NCBI GenBank assembly: GCA_965218945.1
Contig: OZ244718.1
Span: 2,790,001-2,854,000 of the forward strand
Reading direction: 5' to 3'
DNA: 64,000 nucleotides
From: DAOUJW01 sp965218945
Lineage (GTDB): Bacteria > Chloroflexota > Dehalococcoidia > Lucifugimonadales > UBA2985
Below are positions 47,965-56,526 of this stretch, piece after piece. Numbering within the stretch: position 1 is the first letter of the stretch; each line of letters starts with the position of its first letter. Both the position numbers and the translations under genes were made by a program. The notes under the pieces were generated by a model, which saw nothing but the letters and a program-made list of their open reading frames with translations, made no database searches and was not told the origin of the DNA.

Positions 47965-49587
47965 ATGCTGCCAATTGTCGAAGTTGCCCGGAACATGGGA
48001 CTGGACGAGGATTCCGTCATTCCCTACGGCCGTTTCAAGGCCAAGATCAGCCTGGACGCGATCCCATCCAACGGACGCAGAGGCAAGTTAATCGTTGTGA
48101 CTGGAATGACTCCGACGCCGGCTGGCGAGGGCAAGACTACAACCACCGTGGGACTCACCCAGGCCTTGGGCCGGCTGGGATACCGCTCGACGGCCACGCT
48201 CCGGGAACCATCGCTGGGCCCGATATTCGGCATTAAGGGCGGCGGCACGGGCGGCGGCGCGGCTCAGGTTGTGCCTGAGGATGAGATCAACATCCACTTT
48301 ACCGGAGACGCCCACGCCGTTGCGTCGGCGCACAACCTGCTCGCGGCTTTGACCGACAATGCCGTCCGGAGCGGCAGCGTCGACGGCCTCCTGCCGCGCG
48401 GGATCACCTGGCGACGCGTGGTCGACGTTGAAGACAGGGCGCTGCGGTCCACAGTGATCGGCCTTGGAGGCGGCGCCAACGCCCCTCTCAGGGAGTCCGG
48501 CTTCGACATAGTCACCGCGTCGGAGGTCATGGCTATCCTCGCCCTCGCCTCCGGCCTTGACGACCTCAGGCAGCGGCTGTCCAGGATAGTCGTCGGATTC
48601 ACCGGCGACGGGCAGCCCGTGACCGCCGAGGACGTTAACGCCGTCGGCTCGATGATGTCGCTGCTCCGCCACGCCATACAGCCGAACCTGGTGCAGACGC
48701 TCGAGGGCCAGCCGGCGCTGGTGCACGCTGGGCCCTTTGGGAACATCGCCCACGGCTGCAACTCGGTGGTGGCAGACCGCCTTGCCCTTGCGCACAGCGA
48801 CTACGTGATCACGGAGGCGGGATTCGGCGCAGACCTGGGTTTCGAGAAGTTCATGCACATCAAGGCGCGCTTCAACGACCTTGAGCCGGACGCCGCCGTG
48901 CTGGTGGCCACCGTGCGTGCCGTCAAGTCCCACGGAGGCGTTCGTCTGAGGGAGCTGGACAGCCCCAACGAAGAGGCGGTGGAGGAGGGCATGGCTAACG
49001 TTGAGCACCTTGTGGGCGTCATCCGCTCCTTCGGGCTTCCCGTTGTGGTTGCCATCAACCGATTCCCCACCGATACGCCGGGCGAGGTATCGATTGTCAA
49101 GGCCCGCTCGGAGGCCGCGGGCGCGAGGGCCGCGGTGGAGAGCGACGTATTCGGGCGAGGCGGCGAGGGCGGCATCGACCTTGCGCACGCCATAGTTGAG
49201 GCCTCAGGCGGGCCCAAGCCACAGGTGCAGTACCTCTATTCCTTAGATGCAACCATCGAGGAGAAGGTGCGGGCCCTGGCGCGCAATGTGTACTGCACCG
49301 ACGAGGTCATGTGGACCCCGGAGGCCAGGCGTCGCATGCGTACCTTTGCCAGTCACGGCTGGGGCAACCTGCCGGTGTGCATGGCCAAGACCCACCTGTC
49401 CATCTCCGACGACCCCGCTCTCAAGGGAAAGCCGTCCGACTACACCTTTGACGTTACCGACGTCAGGGCGTCCGTGGGCGCGGGATTCATCTACCCCATC
49501 TCGGGCTCCATAGTGACCATGCCCGGCCTGCCAAACTCGCCTCGCTCCCTGGACGTGGACGACAGGGGCAACATCCTCGGCCTCTAG
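47965..49587 (+). CDS. fhs: Formate-tetrahydrofolate ligase
   Basis: Makes 10-formyl-THF from formate, THF and ATP. 540 residues, within the family range. P-loop TPAGEGKTTTTVGL (about 51-64), EPSLGPIFGIKGGGTGGGAAQVVP, NIHFTGDAHA, GFGADLGFEKFMHIKAR and GNLPVCMAKTHLSIS are all present. AGGAGG lies 9 bases before ATG. With NAD-formate dehydrogenase in the same window, formate can be either oxidised or fed to folate. A diverged copy of its last 41 bases lies at 50129. Confidence 0.96.
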   Translation: MLPIVEVARNMGLDEDSVIPYGRFKAKISLDAIPSNGRRGKLIVVTGMTPTPAGEGKTTTTVGLTQALGRLGYRSTATLREPSLGPIFGIKGGGTGGGAAQVVPEDEINIHFTGDAHAVASAHNLLAALTDNAVRSGSVDGLLPRGITWRRVVDVEDRALRSTVIGLGGGANAPLRESGFDIVTASEVMAILALASGLDDLRQRLSRIVVGFTGDGQPVTAEDVNAVGSMMSLLRHAIQPNLVQTLEGQPALVHAGPFGNIAHGCNSVVADRLALAHSDYVITEAGFGADLGFEKFMHIKARFNDLEPDAAVLVATVRAVKSHGGVRLRELDSPNEEAVEEGMANVEHLVGVIRSFGLPVVVAINRFPTDTPGEVSIVKARSEAAGARAAVESDVFGRGGEGGIDLAHAIVEASGGPKPQVQYLYSLDATIEEKVRALARNVYCTDEVMWTPEARRRMRTFASHGWGNLPVCMAKTHLSISDDPALKGKPSDYTFDVTDVRASVGAGFIYPISGSIVTMPGLPNSPRSLDVDDRGNILGL

Positions 49588-49619
49588 CAGGACACCCAGG
49601 ATACGTCTCACTGTCTATA

Positions 49620-49672
49620 CTGCCCCCGTATCGGGTACGGGGGCAGGCTCTGAGAGGGATTCCCGGGCAGGG
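49620..49672. repeat. CCCGTATCGGG-type palindromic repeat
   Basis: TGCCCCCGTATCGGG and its GTACGGGGGCA complement form a tight hairpin, followed by a GGGATTCCCGGGCAGG segment. Same family as copies at 19580, 20901 and 38571. It precedes the second retropepsin gene. Confidence 0.6.
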
Positions 49673-49760
49673 TGGCAGAGCGTCGATACCCCTATCACAG
49701 GTGCGGGCAGTTAGCTATAATCAACGGGAGGGAAACGAATCTAACAGAGGAGTTGCGGCT

Positions 49761-50117
49761 ATGGGAACGTTCAAGTGGCCGTTGCGGATTTCCAGCATAG
49801 ACGGCCAACAGGCCTTGGACATAGAGGCCACGGTGGACACCGGCGCCTTTTTCACCACTCTGCCCGCTCCACTGTTGCGGGATTTGGGCATTGCGCCCTT
49901 GGGCAGGCGCACTTTCTTCATTGGCGACGGGCGGCGTATTCAGATGGACGTTGGGCAGGCATGGGTAACGATAGACGGTGACAGCGTGATTACCATTGTT
50001 GCCTTTGGTGGAGACGATGCTCCCGCTGTGCTGGGGGCATACACCCTGGAAGGTCTGACTCTGGCGGTCGACCCCACTGGAGAGAGACTGATCCCCATAG
50101 AAGCCCTTCCGCTCTAG
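49761..50117 (+). CDS. Retropepsin-like aspartyl protease, copy B
   Basis: 118 residues from ATG 49761, preceded by GAGGAG; TATAAT at 49716-49721 is a likely -10 box. Colinear with the 38187 copy: MGTF(T/K)WPLRISS, TVDTGAFFTTLPAPLL with the catalytic Asp-Thr-Gly, DGRR, AW(A/V)TIDG, LGAYTLEGL(A/T)LAVDP. The two differ at roughly a third of residues, so the duplication is old. It lies between fhs and a remnant of the fhs 3' end. Confidence 0.85.
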   Translation: MGTFKWPLRISSIDGQQALDIEATVDTGAFFTTLPAPLLRDLGIAPLGRRTFFIGDGRRIQMDVGQAWVTIDGDSVITIVAFGGDDAPAVLGAYTLEGLTLAVDPTGERLIPIEALPL

Positions 50118-50128
50118 GTCCAAGCACG

Positions 50129-50169
50129 CCCTGGACGTTGACTACAGGGGCAACATCCTGGGCCTGTAG
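50129..50169 (+). pseudogene. Diverged copy of the fhs 3' end
   Basis: 41 bases that match 49547-49587, the end of fhs, at 37 positions. It encodes LDVDYRGNILGL and a stop against LDVDDRGNILGL in fhs; two of the four changes are synonymous Leu codons. It shows that sequence between 49588 and 50128, including the retropepsin gene, sits between two copies of this tail. Confidence 0.75.
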
Positions 50170-50314
50170 CACTATTCGGCGCATTCCGGAAGCCACTTCG
50201 CAATCGCTCCCTCTCTTGCCCGATGGTTTACAATGGGCTATCCACAATACAATAGAGCAGCCAATCCGCAGCGGACGGCGCGGACGTGAAGGCTCCTCGC
50301 TTTGGAGGTGAGCC

Positions 50315-51151
50315 ATGCGTAGACTGGAAGACCAGGTGGCCATCGTCACAGGGGGCGCACAGGGCATCGGGGGCGCAGCATCGCGGAGGCTGGCGGAGGA
50401 GGGGGCAAAGGTGCTAATTGCAGACATTGACGCTAGCGCTTCGGAGGCCAACGTAGAGACCATCCGACAGGCGGGCGGCGTCGCAGATAGCCTGCGGGCC
50501 GACCTGGGTGTTCACGACGACATCAAGTCCATGATCGACAGGGCGACGCAGCTGTGGGGCAGACTGGACATCCTGGTCAACAACGCCTACAGCCCCGCTC
50601 ACGGCGGCGGGCAGGGTGGCGCGCTTGAGGTGACGGAAGAGGCGTGGGACGCCGGAATGGGCCTGCTGGTGAAGTCCATATTCCTGGGCGTCAAGTACGC
50701 CGTGCCGGAGATGCAGAAAACGGGCGCAGGCAGCATCGTGAACATCTCATCGGTGCATGGGATGCTGATGGCCGAGGGGAAGCTGGTCTACGAGGCCGGC
50801 AAGTCGGCGGTGATAGGAATGACCCGCCAGATGGCCATCGACTACGGGCCAATGGGCATCAGAGTCAACGCCATCTGCCCCGGACACATAGCCACGGAGC
50901 GCATCCAGGCCAACTGGCGCGAGAACCCGACGGGAGAACGCTTCTTTGAGGACCAGTACCCTCTGAGGAAGTTCGGGCTGCCGGTGGACGTTGCCAACGC
51001 CATCGTGTTCCTGTGCTCGGACGAGGCGTCCTTCATCACCGGCCACTCCCTGGTTGTGGACGGCGGCCTGACCATCCAGCTCCAGGAGGACTTCGGCGTC
51101 CGACAGGCTCACTTCATGCAGGACAACCCGGACACCCAACTGCCGTTCTAG
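50315..51151 (+). CDS. Short-chain dehydrogenase/reductase
   Basis: 278 residues: TGGAQGIGG (cofactor loop, 13-21), IADIDA with Asp after strand 2 suggesting NAD, LVNNAYSP, Ser in NISSVHG and YEAGK (Tyr-x3-Lys), then ICPGHIATERI. The C-terminal 20 residues extend beyond the usual VDGGL end. GGAGGTGAG precedes ATG. It converges on the alpha-E gene with 4 bases between. Substrate unknown. Confidence 0.92.
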   Translation: MRRLEDQVAIVTGGAQGIGGAASRRLAEEGAKVLIADIDASASEANVETIRQAGGVADSLRADLGVHDDIKSMIDRATQLWGRLDILVNNAYSPAHGGGQGGALEVTEEAWDAGMGLLVKSIFLGVKYAVPEMQKTGAGSIVNISSVHGMLMAEGKLVYEAGKSAVIGMTRQMAIDYGPMGIRVNAICPGHIATERIQANWRENPTGERFFEDQYPLRKFGLPVDVANAIVFLCSDEASFITGHSLVVDGGLTIQLQEDFGVRQAHFMQDNPDTQLPF

Positions 51152-51155
51152 CGCG

Positions 51156-52112
51156 TCACGGCACGCCGAGATTGTGGAAGTAGCCGGCGGAGAGCAGACC
51201 GTGGATTTCTTGGTTGTCCTCGTACACGCGCTCCAGGAGACCCTCTTTGTCCTCCGCGTCAAGCCACGCGTAACGAATCAGGGTACCTGTATTTCCGGCC
51301 AGGCGCTGCGCCGTCGCCACGGCCCGTTGGTCAGTGCCCGGGCCTATGGCGACCAGCTCCTCCATGATCCTCTCGATGGAGTGGCAGAGGGAGTGGGGCA
51401 GCAGTGGGTCCGTTACCAGGAGGTCAAGCACCATTTGGGACTGCACCTCGACGCCGTAGCCTCTCATGTACGCCTCCACGGCGTGGTGTATGCGCAAAAG
51501 GCTTGTCCACTCGGCCTCCTGATGATCGCTGTCCTTGACGTCCAGAGCAATCTGGGTCAGGAGCAGGGAGACTCCAAGCTGCGCGCGCTCTATGAAGCGT
51601 CCAAGCTGCATGAAGCGCCAGCCCAGGTCGCGGTACATCGTGGCGTCTGCCGTGCCCATGAAGGTGTTTATCTCCGCGGACGTCTCGGCGTAGAAGCTCT
51701 CCGGGGAAGTTCGCCATATTTCATTGATGTCCAGCTTCTGGATGCGAAGGTAGGCAAGGTTGAGGCGAATCCACATTTCGCCGCTGATGTAGTGACGCAT
51801 ATTGCGAGCGTTCTCCCGACCGCGGGCGAAGCAGCTCCAGATTGATTCCGGGTTGGAGGACTCAAAGGTAAGGTCGTCGGCCAGCACATAGGAGTCGGCC
51901 AGGGTGTATTCGTCACTGCGCACCATCTCCAGGCTGCCCCTGGGAGGCAGCCGCTCCAGGCTCTCATATATGCGGGCCCACCCAAAGTGTATCTCCGGCA
52001 GGGGACGGTCCACCAGAGCCTCAGCCTGCAGCCTCAGCATTCGACACAGGTGGTCCGCGCGCTCAAGGTAACGACCCATCCAGTAGAGGCCCTCTGCGCT
52101 GCGAGCAAGCAT
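51156..52112 (-). CDS. Alpha-E domain protein (DUF403)
   Basis: 318 residues, all helical. MLARSAEGLYWMGRYLERADHLCRMLR is the alpha-E family signature. Such proteins occur with circularly permuted ATP-grasp ligases and are thought to help in making an unknown peptide. It starts 3 bases after the ATP-grasp stop, so the two genes are coupled. The transglutaminase-like third partner often found is absent here. Confidence 0.92.
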   Translation of the reverse strand: MLARSAEGLYWMGRYLERADHLCRMLRLQAEALVDRPLPEIHFGWARIYESLERLPPRGSLEMVRSDEYTLADSYVLADDLTFESSNPESIWSCFARGRENARNMRHYISGEMWIRLNLAYLRIQKLDINEIWRTSPESFYAETSAEINTFMGTADATMYRDLGWRFMQLGRFIERAQLGVSLLLTQIALDVKDSDHQEAEWTSLLRIHHAVEAYMRGYGVEVQSQMVLDLLVTDPLLPHSLCHSIERIMEELVAIGPGTDQRAVATAQRLAGNTGTLIRYAWLDAEDKEGLLERVYEDNQEIHGLLSAGYFHNLGVP

Positions 52113-52115
52113 GGC

Positions 52116-53549
52116 TCAGTCTCTCAACACCCACACGTCCTTGCCACCGCCACCCTGGCTTGAGTTGACCACAAGGCTGCCCCTGGGAAGGGCCACGCGG
52201 CAGAAAGCGCCGGGCACCAGCCGGTTCTCGCGGCCCTGTAGCACAAAGGGACGCAGGTCCACGTGTCGGGGTTCGAAGCGGCCGTCAATGAGGCAGGGCG
52301 AACGAGAGAGGGGGAGAACTGGCTGCGCAATAAAGCCGGCGGGGTCGGCGCGCAGTCCCTTGGCATAGTCGTCGCGCTCCTCCGGCGTTGCGTGGGGACC
52401 GATGATCATGCCGTATCCCCCGGACTCGCCCACGCGCTTGACCACCAGATTGTGCAGATTGTCCAGGGTGTACTCCAGCTCCCGGGGCCGCCGGCAGAGG
52501 TAGGTCTCCACGTTTGCCAGAACCGGCTCCTCCCCCAGGTAGTAGCGCACCATGTCCGGCACGTAGGCGTAGACGCTCTTGTCGTCGGCCACGCCCGTGC
52601 CGGGAGCGTTGGCGATGGACACATTGCCGCTCTTGTAGGCATCCAGCAGACCGGGCGCGCCCAGCTGGGAGTCGGAGCGGAAGACCTGGGGATCAATGAA
52701 GTCGTCATCCACCCGACGGTAGATGATGTCGACACGCTGCGGGCCCCGGGTGGTGCGCATATACACGAAGCCATCCTCCACCACAAGGTCGCGTCCCTCC
52801 ACAAGCTCCGCGCCAAGCTCTCTGGCAAGGAACATGTGCTCGTAGTATGCGGAGTTGTACACGCCAGGGGTGAGCAGGGCGATGGTCGAGTCGGACTTGC
52901 CGTCTGGGGCAAGCTCTCGCAGGGTTGTCAGCAGGGTTGCACCGTAGTGCTCCACCTCGCGGACGCGGGAGCTCCTGTAGAGACGGCGCAGGCTGCCCTT
53001 GACCGCCTTGCGGTTGGCTATCATGTAGGAGACGCCGGATGGGACGCGCAGGTTGTCCTCGAGTACGCGGAAGCCGTCGTTGGTGCGGACCACGTCGGTG
53101 CCGCAGACGGCCGCCCACGCGCCGTGGGGCGCCGAGAAGCCGCGCATCTCCAGGCGGTACTGGGGGCACTCCATGACCACGTCCTCCGGTATCACGCCGT
53201 CCCTGATAATCCGGGCATCGTTGTATACGTCGTCGATGAAGAGGTTGAGGGTCTTGAGACGCTGGGTCAGCCCCGCCTCCAGCGTACGCCAGTCGTCGGC
53301 TGAGACGATGCGGGGAATGCTGTCAACGGGGATGATGCGCTCCTCCTCCTCCTCGTCACCGTAGACGGTGAAGGAGATGCCCTCATTGGAGAATGAGCGG
53401 TTGACGCGCTCCTGGATGCTGACCATAGCCTCCGAGGTGAAGTCGGCAAGCGCCTGTTGCAGCAGACGGCAGTGCTCCCGAGGGGCGCCGTCCGGCAGGA
53501 ACATCTCGTCGTAAATGGCTGGGTCTATGCTGTAGTCGTTGAAGTCCAC
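52116..53549 (-). CDS. Circularly permuted ATP-grasp type 2 protein
   Basis: 477 residues. IPRIVSADDWRTLEAGLTQRLKTLNLFIDDVYN and the ATP-grasp pieces in permuted order (EMRGFSAPHGAWAAVCGTDVVRTNDG, VLEDNLRVPSGVSYM, DIIYRRVDDDFIDP, LVVKRVGESGGYGMIIG) define the CP_ATPgrasp_2 family, putative peptide-bond ligases. Full length. First gene of the ATP-grasp/alpha-E pair. Product unknown. Confidence 0.93.
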   Translation of the reverse strand: MDFNDYSIDPAIYDEMFLPDGAPREHCRLLQQALADFTSEAMVSIQERVNRSFSNEGISFTVYGDEEEEERIIPVDSIPRIVSADDWRTLEAGLTQRLKTLNLFIDDVYNDARIIRDGVIPEDVVMECPQYRLEMRGFSAPHGAWAAVCGTDVVRTNDGFRVLEDNLRVPSGVSYMIANRKAVKGSLRRLYRSSRVREVEHYGATLLTTLRELAPDGKSDSTIALLTPGVYNSAYYEHMFLARELGAELVEGRDLVVEDGFVYMRTTRGPQRVDIIYRRVDDDFIDPQVFRSDSQLGAPGLLDAYKSGNVSIANAPGTGVADDKSVYAYVPDMVRYYLGEEPVLANVETYLCRRPRELEYTLDNLHNLVVKRVGESGGYGMIIGPHATPEERDDYAKGLRADPAGFIAQPVLPLSRSPCLIDGRFEPRHVDLRPFVLQGRENRLVPGAFCRVALPRGSLVVNSSQGGGGKDVWVLRD

Positions 53550-53681
53550 GGCAGCATCTACGCGGCGGGGTTAGGCTCTTCCAAAGCACAGCGCCCTACG
53601 ACGTTCGCTGGCGGCCTATGGCACATGATAGTGAGTATGCCTGGCCTTGTCCAGAGTGTCCCTGCTCTCGACCGGATGCCG

Positions 53682-54971
53682 TCAGGGTGCAGGCTGCTCT
53701 TCAGGCGGCTGGGGCGGCTTGGAGACGTTGATCACTATGGCCCCAAGTATGTAGACACAAACCAGTATGAGAAACGCCCCCACGTAGGAGCCGGTGATGT
53801 CAAATATTAACCCGATTGCTACGGGTGCGCCCATGCCGAACACCATGGACATAGGCCGGCCAACGCCGCGTATCGCTCCTATGTGTCGCCGCCCGAAGTA
53901 CCGCGCCCACAGGAACTCGCTGATTGGGATTGTCCCGCCAAAGCCCAGCCCGTACAGAAAAAACCCTATCCAAAGCACCGGGACGCTATCGATGTTGGAC
54001 GAAAGCACCATTATCAGTACGCCCGTCGCGGACGTGCAGAAGGCCGCGCCCGCTAGCCGCCGGGGGTCGATTCGCTGGAGGCCGTAGCCCCAGACGCCCT
54101 TTGCGGTGAGGTTGCCAAAGCCGTTGATCATCATGCCCGTAGCTGCAATGAGACGGGTGAAGCCGACGCTGCTGGCGAAGGGAATGGCGTAGAAGGACAC
54201 GGAGCCCAGGGCGATGGTGTTCAGGCCGTACCCCAGGGTGAGGAGCCAGAAGCCCGGGGTGCGTATCGCCTGGCTTCGCGTGTGGGTCTGGCTGTCGTCG
54301 GTGGCTATGGCGGCCCGGGCACGCTCTTCTCCGGCGCCGCCCTGACCGCTCCGGCTGATGCCGTCCGGCAGCAGACCCACGTCCTCCGGCTGCCGTCGCA
54401 TAATAAAGGCGATGGGAACAATGACGAGGATGACGACCCCCGCCATCGTCACGTATCCCGTGCGCCATCCGAAGTTGTCGACCACGTACGTCATCGAAAT
54501 CGGCGCGATGATGCCGCCAAGAGACACTCCCATTGAGCCGATGGCAAGGGCCCACCCCCGGTTTACAACAAACCACTTGGTGACGGTAGCATTCAGGACC
54601 GCCCCTCCGTAGAGGTTCGGTCCCAAGGCCCGGTTTATGGCCTGGAACAGGAAGAAGAAAATGAAGGCCGACTGAATGGACAACCCCACCAGACCAATTG
54701 CGCTGAACATGGCTCCCGCGAGCATGAGCCGCCGCGGGCCAATGCGGTCCACCAGCGGCCCGATGAATACCATGGATATTCCACCCAGGGCCGTGGCAAG
54801 GGAGATGGCGGCGGCGAACTGCCACACCTCAATCTGAAGCGCCTCGACAAGGGGATCAAGGAAGACGCCGGAAACCATCTGGCCCGTGCTGGTCGCCATG
54901 AACTGCGCCAGAATGACGCCGACCAGGATATACCAGCCATAGTAGATCTTCCTAGCAGGGAGCAGCTTCAT
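53682..54971 (-). CDS. MFS transporter, oxalate/formate-antiporter-like
   Basis: 429 residues, 12 predicted helices. Helix 1 KIYYGWYILVGVILAQFMAT, the helix 2-3 loop GPLVDRIGPRRLM with the MFS A-motif, a central loop of about 35 residues (MRRQPEDVGLLPDG...) and PISEFLWARYFGRRHIGAIRG in the second half resemble the OFA/monocarboxylate group. It may carry an organic acid; no neighbouring enzyme fixes this. Confidence 0.88.
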   Translation of the reverse strand: MKLLPARKIYYGWYILVGVILAQFMATSTGQMVSGVFLDPLVEALQIEVWQFAAAISLATALGGISMVFIGPLVDRIGPRRLMLAGAMFSAIGLVGLSIQSAFIFFFLFQAINRALGPNLYGGAVLNATVTKWFVVNRGWALAIGSMGVSLGGIIAPISMTYVVDNFGWRTGYVTMAGVVILVIVPIAFIMRRQPEDVGLLPDGISRSGQGGAGEERARAAIATDDSQTHTRSQAIRTPGFWLLTLGYGLNTIALGSVSFYAIPFASSVGFTRLIAATGMMINGFGNLTAKGVWGYGLQRIDPRRLAGAAFCTSATGVLIMVLSSNIDSVPVLWIGFFLYGLGFGGTIPISEFLWARYFGRRHIGAIRGVGRPMSMVFGMGAPVAIGLIFDITGSYVGAFLILVCVYILGAIVINVSKPPQPPEEQPAP

Positions 54972-55038
54972 AGTCCGCCTCCTGCCGAGATTCTAACACA
55001 TTCCATCATTGGAGACATTGGTTGTGTGGAGATTCGCC

Positions 55039-55067
55039 TTGTCCGGTGCACTGACCACTTCTATAAT
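55039..55067 (+). promoter_or_regulatory. Candidate promoter of the 55119 gene
   Basis: TTGTCC (55039-55044), 17 bases, TATAAT (55062-55067). Predicted start near 55074 gives a 45-base leader ending in a good GGAGG. Confidence 0.5.
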
Positions 55068-55118
55068 CGAAGACGATGCGGGCGCTGGTGCGCAGATTGA
55101 GATACAGCCGGAGGCGCT

Positions 55119-55943
55119 ATGCAAGACCAGTACGTAGGCGACATTGGTGACTTTGGCAAGTACGGGTTGCTGCGACATCTAACTGGTATGAGAGGCGACA
55201 CCGCGCCTGAAGATGCGCTGAGCTTGGGTGTGGTCTGGTACCTATTCCCAAACGATGACAAGCCCGACGGGATGTTTATTGACTATCTATGCAACCCCTC
55301 GGCAAAGCACAAGAAACTCCGTGAATGTGACCCTGAGCTATTCGATGAGCTACATAAGATAGTGTGTGAGAAAAAGAAACGTGAAATAGCTGGAATCCAG
55401 GGCAGCGGGGTACTCCCGAACAATACGGCCTACTATGGTCAGAGCCTGTCCTACCCGCCAAGGGAATCCGTGGCCTCCAAGAAGACAAGACGGGAAACTT
55501 GGCTAAAGGGCGCCCTTGAAGCCACCAAGGAAGCAGAACTGGTCTTTGTGGACCCGGACAATGGCATTACTGAAACGGTAAGGCCTTTACGCAAGAGAGG
55601 GCCACAATACGTGGTAAAGCCGTGGCACAAGAAGGGGCCCAAGTACGTGTTTATGGACGACCTCAAGCAATTCTACAAGCGGGGCCAGAGCTTGGTCATC
55701 TATCACCACATCGCGCGCTGGGATGAGGCGGACAATCAGATCAGATATTTCGCCGAGAGGCTACAAGAGTGCCTGCATTTGCCTAGCTTGCCGTGGTCAC
55801 TCTGGTATCACCGAGGCACGGCGCAGGCTTACTTCATAGTGCTCCACGAAAGCCATAAGGTCGTGCTTGAGCAGCGGCAAGCGAGTTTCGCGGATAGTCC
55901 TTGGTGCGCTAAACCATCACGCCATTTTGAGCGTGTCACCTAA
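55119..55943 (+). CDS. Conserved protein of unknown function
   Basis: 274 residues. The N-terminus MQDQYVGDIGDFGKYGLLR and an internal LVFVDPDNGI are striking and look catalytic or ligand-binding; SLVIYHHIARWD follows. I recall this N-terminus from uncharacterised proteins in many genomes but know no function. VFVDPDNG recalls the strand-4 motif of methyltransferase-like TcmP proteins, which is weak evidence. Lys-rich, lower GC than neighbours, own promoter and GGAGG: a plausible recently acquired accessory gene. Confidence 0.7.
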   Translation: MQDQYVGDIGDFGKYGLLRHLTGMRGDTAPEDALSLGVVWYLFPNDDKPDGMFIDYLCNPSAKHKKLRECDPELFDELHKIVCEKKKREIAGIQGSGVLPNNTAYYGQSLSYPPRESVASKKTRRETWLKGALEATKEAELVFVDPDNGITETVRPLRKRGPQYVVKPWHKKGPKYVFMDDLKQFYKRGQSLVIYHHIARWDEADNQIRYFAERLQECLHLPSLPWSLWYHRGTAQAYFIVLHESHKVVLEQRQASFADSPWCAKPSRHFERVT

Positions 55944-55957
55944 GAACTTAGGATAAC

Positions 55958-56428
55958 CTAAAGACCGGCCCCCACGGCCCATCGCGCCAGCGCTTTCTCC
56001 GGTGCGGTGATCTCGCTGACGGACGTATAATAGTAGTCCTGCCAGCCTTCCTCCGGCAGGCCCGTGAACAGCATCAGGTTCAGGGGGTACTGCTCGCTTT
56101 CGACAACCCGGCGGAAGTCGTCTCTGAACAGGAACGTGGGCTTTCCCAGCGCAATCGCCATGCCCAGCTCCACCATCACGCCCTCGTCCGGCGGAACACC
56201 GTTGACCACGGCGAAGATGGCGTCCGACTCCACCACGTCGCGGAAGTCCCCCTGCCCAACGCGGTAGGCCCACCCCGCCGCCAGAAAGTCCACCTGGTTG
56301 TTCCGGGCAAAAGGCTCCCACACCTCCAGGCCAAGCTCCTCCAGAGCCGCCACTATTGGAGGGAGCAGCGCAGCCTTCTGCTGTGCGGAGAACCCGTAAG
56401 GGTTGGCTAGATAGATGGTCTTTGCCAT
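55958..56428 (-). CDS. Nucleoside 2-deoxyribosyltransferase-like protein
   Basis: 156 residues. TIYLANPYGFS is the phosphate/nucleoside-binding start, and SDAIFAVVNGVPPDEGVMVELGMAIALGKP contains the Asp pair and the catalytic Glu (VELG) of the family, which swaps bases on deoxyribose or cleaves modified nucleotides. Converges on the 55119 gene, 14 bases apart. Exact substrate unknown. Confidence 0.9.
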   Translation of the reverse strand: MAKTIYLANPYGFSAQQKAALLPPIVAALEELGLEVWEPFARNNQVDFLAAGWAYRVGQGDFRDVVESDAIFAVVNGVPPDEGVMVELGMAIALGKPTFLFRDDFRRVVESEQYPLNLMLFTGLPEEGWQDYYYTSVSEITAPEKALARWAVGAGL

Positions 56429-56526
56429 AGGAAATCAAGCCTGCCAGCGAGGTATCGCGGACAGGCTGGTATGTTGATGTATGAAGCGCCGGCCTCGGCA
56501 CGTGGCTGAGGCGCGGGCAGCCAAAT

